Source of the DNA: Arthrobacter sp. MYb229 | GTDB taxonomy: Bacteria > Actinomycetota > Actinomycetes > Actinomycetales > Micrococcaceae | Assembly: GCF_002975405.1 (NCBI RefSeq) | Contig: NZ_PCPS01000006.1 | Coordinates: 1-64,000 of the forward strand | DNA length: 64,000 bases | Direction of reading: 5' to 3' | Shown here: in pieces, positions 63,486 to 64,000 of the stretch | Position numbering within the stretch: the stretch's first letter is position 1 | Layout: each line of letters opens with the position of its first letter | Notes under the pieces: generated by a model | Told to the model about the DNA's origin: nothing | Database searches by the model: none | The model's input: only the letters and a program-made list of their open reading frames with translations | Position numbers and translations under genes: made by a program

Positions 63486-63511
63486 CTATTATCGTCATAT
63501 GGCGATAATAG
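63486..63511. promoter_or_regulatory. Operator over the ArsR start codon
   Basis: CTATTATCG (63486-63494) and CGATAATAG (63503-63511), perfect arms around an 8-base spacer that holds the ATG at 63499. TATTAT (63487-63492) could be the -10 element, which would put the transcript start at the ATG. Confidence 0.7.
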
Positions 63512-63870
63512 AGTCTTTTGTCGATGCAAAGCTTGGAGCAACTCAACGCATGAAAATGGCAGCGTTGTTCCACGCCCTAGCTGACCCCACGCGGTTGCTC
63601 ATCCTGGTGCATCTCAAAACAGGTGAACACAAGGTCAAAGAGCTGACCGAACACCTTGGGCTAGCGCAAAGCACCGTCAGCGCTCATCTGGCTTGCCTCC
63701 GCGAAAGCGATCTCGTTTCCGTGCGCACGCAGGGACGTGCAAGTCTCTATTCCCTTACTGAGACCACGCAACTGACAATGATTCTCACCCAAGCGGAGCA
63801 GTTGGCAAGTTCCAGCGCCAGCGGTCATCGATGGCACGAAGCTCACCCGCACCAATCTCTGGAGGCCTAG
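63499..63870 (+). CDS. ArsR/SmtB-family metal-sensing repressor
   Basis: 123 aa. Winged helix (ALFHALADPTRLLILVHLKTGEHKVKELTEHLGLAQSTVSAHLACLRESDLVSVRTQGRASLYSLT). The last 20 residues are His-rich (SGHRWHEAHPHQSLEA), a likely site for Zn, Ni or Co. The next gene encodes a cation-efflux protein, so it probably represses both. There is no ribosome-binding site before ATG 63499, fitting a leaderless message. Confidence 0.9.
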   Translation: MAIIESFVDAKLGATQRMKMAALFHALADPTRLLILVHLKTGEHKVKELTEHLGLAQSTVSAHLACLRESDLVSVRTQGRASLYSLTETTQLTMILTQAEQLASSSASGHRWHEAHPHQSLEA

Positions 63871-63873
63871 GGC

Positions 63874-64000
63874 ATGGGGCATGAGCACACTTCTGGCCAT
63901 GGCCATGAACATGACCACTCAAATGTGAACCGCACCAGGCTGGCATGGGCATTTGCGATTACCGTGAGTATCTTGCTCGCGGAGATTATTGGCGCGCTAG
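63874..64000 (+). CDS. Cation diffusion facilitator, N-terminus only
   Basis: Cut by the window end; 42 codons are visible. MGHEHTSGHGHEHDHSNVNR is His-rich, as in Zn/Co/Cd efflux CDF proteins, then the first membrane helix begins (LAWAFAITVSILLAEIIGAL). GGAGG is nine bases before ATG 63874, and the gene is four bases after the ArsR stop, so they form an operon. Confidence 0.85.
   Translation, partial: MGHEHTSGHGHEHDHSNVNRTRLAWAFAITVSILLAEIIGAL

Overview
The window is a contiguous piece of chromosome from a moderately high-GC actinobacterium. DtxR/IdeR-type iron control, a groEL with paired CIRCE-like operators, a WXG100 protein, DUF3027/DUF3263 proteins, c-di-AMP riboswitches ahead of cell-wall hydrolases and a MsiK-type orphan sugar ATPase all fit the Micrococcaceae. 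Arthrobacter/Glutamicibacter is my best guess, inferred from gene content only.

Layout: 1-1300 is the tail of an rRNA operon, about 1 kb of decayed DNA with a transposase remnant, and a second, diverged 5S rRNA. 1300-5980 holds an MsiK-like ATPase, the trehalose genes otsB/otsA and a membrane-anchored DsbA-like protein. 6140-11200 is an accessory block between tRNA-Thr and tRNA-Val: a DUF808 membrane protein, a two-gene restriction-modification system and an acetyltransferase. 11200-23300 is mostly core: a flavin-dependent oxidoreductase, ThrE, uracil-DNA glycosylase, GroEL, an HD-domain protein, a WXG100 protein, a two-component system and a cold-shock gene. 23300-30600 carries serC, ideR and two cell-wall hydrolases (M23, NlpC/P60), each behind its own promoter and c-di-AMP riboswitch, then an HNH nuclease and an ABC exporter. 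30600-38100 has NUDIX, a ROK regulator, tRNA-Arg, a PcrA/UvrD helicase and sucCD. 38100-44400 has a SWIM/SNF2 helicase, a LOG-family nucleosidase and a ferritin-like/VIT1 metal transporter.

44400-51600 is more variable: a frameshifted intradiol dioxygenase pseudogene, DinB, an XRE-cupin regulator, a ROK glucokinase and an agmatinase/ThDP-enzyme pair. 53000-58560 is a compact catabolic cluster (FCD-type GntR regulator, CoA-transferase, glutaryl-CoA-dehydrogenase-like enzyme, aldehyde dehydrogenase, 3-hydroxyacyl-CoA dehydrogenase) that reads as glutarate or lysine-tail degradation. The end holds an App1 phosphatase, a thioesterase, an iron-regulated siderophore-interacting protein, a candidate small RNA or leaderless Cys-rich peptide (61781-61985), the base-repair pair tag-alkA, and an ArsR regulator with the start of a cation-diffusion-facilitator gene cut by the window edge.

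The least explained elements are the 61781-61985 transcript, the nuclease of the R-M pair, the leader before the VIT1 gene, the Arg-rich upstream ORF of agmatinase, and several clean palindromes that look like operators of unknown regulators. I see no CRISPR array, prophage or intact insertion sequence.
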